Source: Tidjanibacter sp.
Lineage (GTDB): Bacteria > Bacteroidota > Bacteroidia > Bacteroidales > Rikenellaceae
Reading direction: 5' to 3'
Assembly (NCBI GenBank): GCA_017379955.1
Contig: JAFNVE010000183.1
Span: 1 to 6,960 of the forward strand
Length of the DNA: 6,960 nt
Shown in pieces: positions 4,681 through 6,960 of the stretch (its first letter is position 1; every line of letters starts with the position of its first letter). The position numbers and the translations under genes are program-made. The notes under the pieces were generated by a model. The model saw only the letters and a list, made by a program, of their open reading frames with translations, searched no databases and was not told where the DNA came from.

Positions 4681-5523
4681 ATGGTTACAGCAATTATCGG
4701 AACGGGACTTATTGGTGGTTCGTTTGCTCTCTGCTTGCGTGAGCAGGGATTGGCGGAGCGCATTATTGGTGTGGAGCGTAGTGCCTCTCACGCCTCGCGC
4801 GCTGTGGAGTTGGGGATTGTCGACGAGGTAGCCCCGCTCGACGAGGCGATAGCCACTGCCGACCTTATTGTCATTGCCACCCCCGTTGACTCGATACCGA
4901 CCTTGGCTGTCAAAGTGCTCAATAAGATTGCTCCGCACCAGACGGTGATAGACGTGGGCTCTATCAAGGAGGAACTCTGCGAGATGATTAGCCAACACCC
5001 CGCGCGAGGTCGTTTCGTGGCAACACACCCAATGTGGGGTACCGAGCATAGTGGCCCCGAGGCGGCGATGCGTGGTGCCTTTGCGGGTCGTCGCGTGGTG
5101 ATTTGCGAGCGCGAGCGTAGCGACAGCGACGCACTACAACTCGTGGAGGAGATATATCGCAAGGTGGGGATGACGCCTATCTATATGGAGGCGGAGGAGC
5201 AGGATGTTCACTGCGCCTATATCTCTCATATTTCGCACATTACATCGTTTGCGCTGGCACTTACCGTGTTGGAGAAGGAGCGCGAGGAGGAGCATATCTT
5301 TGACCTTGCGAGTGCTGGTTTTGAGAGTACCGTGCGCCTTGCCAAGAGTGCGCCCGAGACCTGGACTCCCATCTTCCTGCGCAACAAATACAATGTTCTC
5401 GACGTTCTTGGAGAGCATATTCATCAATTACAGGTGCTGCGCAAGATGATTGAGCGCGACGATGCAGAGGGACTCACCGACGCAATGCGCCACGCCAACA
5501 GCATCCGTAGAATATTGAAATAG
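4681..5523 (+). CDS. tyrA: Prephenate dehydrogenase
   Basis: Oxidatively decarboxylates prephenate to 4-hydroxyphenylpyruvate, the Tyr-specific step. The 280 residues comprise an N-terminal Rossmann domain and a C-terminal helical dimerisation domain. The nucleotide loop is GTGLIGGS (7-14). Glu32 at the end of the second strand (IIGVER) favours NAD+ over NADP+. DVGSIK and THPMWGTEHSGPE follow, with the catalytic-type His at 116. YISHISHITSFALAL carries the second conserved His cluster at the start of the helical domain. No ACT domain or chorismate mutase domain is attached, and the length is normal for this compact form. Arogenate specificity cannot be excluded from sequence. The ATG at 4681 is the first codon of the canonical N-terminus. 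Its stop is two bases before the DAHP synthase start, so these two genes are translated from one message, probably coupled. Confidence 0.94.
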   Translation: MVTAIIGTGLIGGSFALCLREQGLAERIIGVERSASHASRAVELGIVDEVAPLDEAIATADLIVIATPVDSIPTLAVKVLNKIAPHQTVIDVGSIKEELCEMISQHPARGRFVATHPMWGTEHSGPEAAMRGAFAGRRVVICERERSDSDALQLVEEIYRKVGMTPIYMEAEEQDVHCAYISHISHITSFALALTVLEKEREEEHIFDLASAGFESTVRLAKSAPETWTPIFLRNKYNVLDVLGEHIHQLQVLRKMIERDDAEGLTDAMRHANSIRRILK

Positions 5524-5525
5524 TT

Positions 5526-6590
5526 ATGATTGACCTGAAATCGAAACGACCACTGATAATTGCCGGCCCGTGTAGTGCCGAGAGCGAGGAGCAACTACTC
5601 CTCACTGCGCGTGCGCTTGCCGAGAGCGGTAAGGTCGATATATTGCGTGCCGGAATCTGGAAACCCCGCACCAACCCGGGCTCTTTTGAGGGCGTGGGCG
5701 AGCAGGGCCTTGCGTGGATGGCAAGAGCAGGCCGCGAGACGGGACTCCCTGTGGCTGTGGAGGTTGCAAATGCCAAGCACCTATATACAGCCCTGTCGTA
5801 CGGTGTGGATATGGTGTGGCTTGGAGCACGCACCACTGTTAGCCCGTTCAGCGTGCAGGAGATTGCCGATGCGCTGCGTGGCACGCAGATTCCCGTTCTG
5901 CTCAAAAACCCGATGAACCCCGATATCGACCTTTGGGGCGGTGCTGTGGAGCGTATGGCGCGAAGCGTAGGCTACGAAAATGTGGGCCTGATACACCGTG
6001 GCTTCTCCTTCTGTGGCAAGAGCCGCTACCGCAACTCACCAATGTGGCACCTGGCAATTGAGATGCGCCGCCGTTACCCTGAGTTGATAATGGTGTGCGA
6101 CCCCTCGCACATTGGCGGCAAACGCGAATACCTCTATGAGATTGGCCAGAAGGCTGCCGACCTCAGTTTTGACGGCCTGATTATCGAGAGTCACAACTGC
6201 CCAGCAAAGGCACTGAGCGATGCGGCACAACAGGTTACTCCTGAGGACCTTATCACACTACTCGATAAAATTCGCTGGCGCAAGGGAACAACAGATAGCC
6301 CCGAGTTCGCAATGGCTCTGGACAGATTCCGTGGTGAGATTGACCAGATTGACGCTGAACTATTCGACCTGCTTGCACGCCGTATGAGGGTTGCTGAGCA
6401 GATTGGTATGGTGAAGAAGGAGAACGATGTTGCAATCTTGCAGAGTGGCCGCTGGAACTCGATTACCGAGAGGGTCATTGCCCAGGCTAAGGAACTGCAA
6501 CTGAGCGAGGAGTTCCTCACAACGGTCCTCGAAGCAATCCATATCGAGAGTATCAACCGCCAGAATATTATTATGAATAGCGGAGAGTAA
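5526..6590 (+). CDS. Bifunctional DAHP synthase (type I beta) – chorismate mutase (AroQ)
   Basis: Catalyses entry to the shikimate pathway (PEP + erythrose-4-phosphate to DAHP) and the chorismate-to-prephenate step. Residues 1 to about 250 are a DAHP synthase/KDO8P-synthase-like barrel: GPCSAE with metal-ligand Cys16, KPRT (46-49), LLKNPMNPD, CDPSHIGG with His195, and IIESHNCPAKALSD with Glu221 and Asp232 as the remaining likely metal ligands. Residues from about 262 form an AroQ helical domain, with Arg269 in the opening R.EIDQIDAEL helix, then LLARRMRVAEQIGMVKKEND supplying Arg285/286 and Lys297. The 354-residue length fits the fusion. Bacteroidota fusions of this domain order are known (studied in Prevotella nigrescens) and are feedback-controlled by prephenate through the mutase domain. 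This is the only chorismate mutase in view, so PheA and TyrA depend on it for prephenate. Start ATG 5526, two bases after tyrA. Confidence 0.95.
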   Translation: MIDLKSKRPLIIAGPCSAESEEQLLLTARALAESGKVDILRAGIWKPRTNPGSFEGVGEQGLAWMARAGRETGLPVAVEVANAKHLYTALSYGVDMVWLGARTTVSPFSVQEIADALRGTQIPVLLKNPMNPDIDLWGGAVERMARSVGYENVGLIHRGFSFCGKSRYRNSPMWHLAIEMRRRYPELIMVCDPSHIGGKREYLYEIGQKAADLSFDGLIIESHNCPAKALSDAAQQVTPEDLITLLDKIRWRKGTTDSPEFAMALDRFRGEIDQIDAELFDLLARRMRVAEQIGMVKKENDVAILQSGRWNSITERVIAQAKELQLSEEFLTTVLEAIHIESINRQNIIMNSGE

Positions 6591-6667
6591 CACGCAGACA
6601 CGCTTAGTCTGAGGGGAGTGGGTAGCGATTTTTGGTAATTACACCGCCCTGCCGATAAGCGAAATAG

Positions 6668-6709
6668 ATAACAGCGGAGTTGGTTAGAGCCAACTTCGCT
6701 GTTGTATTA
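6668..6709 (+). terminator. Hairpin terminator after the DAHP synthase–chorismate mutase gene
   Basis: Arms 6670-6683 and 6690-6703 pair over 14 positions (one G-T at 6677/6696) around a TTAGAG loop, with AACAGCGGAGTTGG as the left arm. The tail is GTATTAAAT, which is weak as a T-run. It lies 79 bases after the stop and is the natural end of the aromatic cluster transcript. Confidence 0.75.
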
Positions 6710-6741
6710 AATAGGGCAAAATAGGGGCAATATAAGTGGAT

Positions 6742-6797
6742 TAAGGGCAATTAATCTCTAACACGCCCCAACCCCATATAGGCCTTAATTGCCTTTA
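6742..6797. repeat. 13-bp inverted repeat overlapping the next hairpin
   Basis: 6742-6754 pairs with 6785-6797, with core GGCAATTAA/TTAATTGCC and one G-T at 6745/6794. The intervening 30 bases are C-rich and unpaired. The right arm shares bases 6791-6797 with the following hairpin, so the two structures compete. Confidence 0.55.
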
Positions 6798-6840
6798 TAT
6801 TCACGGGTACGAAAAATCGTACCCGTGAATATGATAAGGC
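6791..6840. repeat. Strong hairpin with 16-bp perfect stem
   Basis: 6797-6812 pairs perfectly with 6817-6832 (core TTCACGGGTACGA) around an AAAA loop. It is extended by GCCTT (6791-6795) with AAGGC (6836-6840) across a small internal loop. No T-run follows on either strand, so it is not a standard intrinsic terminator. An operator, a mobile palindromic repeat or a structured RNA element are all possible. Confidence 0.75.
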
Positions 6841-6960
6841 GTAGGGGAGCAAAGAGAGGCGAGGGGTAAAAAAAGGAGAGAGTTTAGGGAGAGTAGAGCA
6901 ATAGGAGTAATAGGAAATTAGAGAGGTTAAGGAGTGTAGGGAGATTAGAGAATTTAAGGA
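6841..6960. repeat. Purine-rich tract with degenerate repeats, running off the window
   Basis: By my count 97 of these 120 bases are A or G, with only 3 C, and no C at all after 6899. GAGAG, TAGGGAG and TTAAGGA elements recur. The clearest pair is 6917-6933 (ATTAGAGAGGTTAAGGA) and 6944-6960 (ATTAGAGAATTTAAGGA), 15 of 17 identical and 27 bases apart. It does not look coding. It may be a decayed tandem repeat or the edge of an element continuing to the right. Confidence 0.6.

Larger units (their letters stand above)
6591..6960. other. 370-base region without a credible gene
   Basis: After the fusion gene stop I find no supported ORF on either strand. The stretch holds a terminator hairpin (6670-6703), two overlapping hairpins (6742-6840), three copies of GGGCAA (6714-6719, 6725-6730, 6745-6750), and a purine-rich repeat-like tract from 6841 to the window end. 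No TAnnTTTG box is seen on either strand. Confidence 0.7.

Noticed and set aside
6751..6960. Open minus-strand frame entering from the right edge through the purine-rich tract
   Set aside because: Pyrimidine-rich minus strand makes stops rare by composition. The translation is low-complexity Ser/Leu/Tyr and then reads through the strong hairpin.
6841..6960. Possible CRISPR or regular tandem array in the repeat-like tract
   Set aside because: Only one good repeat pair, no fixed repeat/spacer alternation, and no cas genes in view.

Overview
The window looks like the chromosome of a Bacteroidota bacterium, most likely order Bacteroidales. Three things point there. The gene order (DUF4271 membrane protein, hemD, rnpA, yidD; then pheA, aminotransferase, tyrA, DAHP synthase–chorismate mutase) is familiar from that group. 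TAnnTTTG-type -7 promoter elements lie in the divergent gap. Clear Shine-Dalgarno sequences are absent. It reads as ordinary housekeeping and biosynthetic DNA. I see no phage, plasmid, CRISPR, toxin-antitoxin or transposase gene.

Left block (1-1731, all +). The window opens inside the C-terminus of a DUF4271-type membrane protein (ends 149). It is followed by a uroporphyrinogen-III synthase (hemD, probably a TTG start), a modest hairpin terminator, and an rnpA/yidD pair overlapping by 44 bases. The pair ends in a perfect 24-bp hairpin terminator.

Middle (1732-2482). yidD and a minus-strand DUF3467 gene converge on a gap of about 220 bases that is nearly filled by three hairpins. One of them is an imperfect palindrome of about 125 bases. 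DUF3467 and pheA then diverge from a 238-base gap with a plausible -7 box on each strand and a thrice-repeated CCACTTT motif.

Right block (2483-6590, all +) is an aromatic amino-acid cluster: monofunctional prephenate dehydratase (pheA), a class I/II PLP aminotransferase, prephenate dehydrogenase (tyrA), and a DAHP synthase fused to an AroQ chorismate mutase. Together they make the first committed step (PEP + erythrose-4-phosphate to DAHP) and everything from chorismate to phenylalanine and tyrosine; the middle of the shikimate pathway is elsewhere. The only chorismate mutase visible is the one fused to DAHP synthase, so entry to the pathway and the Phe/Tyr branch are physically coupled. Two hairpins separate the aminotransferase from tyrA.

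Tail (6591-6960). No credible gene. It holds a hairpin terminator after the fusion gene, two overlapping and mutually exclusive hairpins, and a strikingly purine-rich tract with degenerate repeats running off the window end.

I found no convincing new system. The best leads are the 125-base palindrome (1828-1952), the overlapping hairpins at 6742-6840 and the purine-rich repeat tract.
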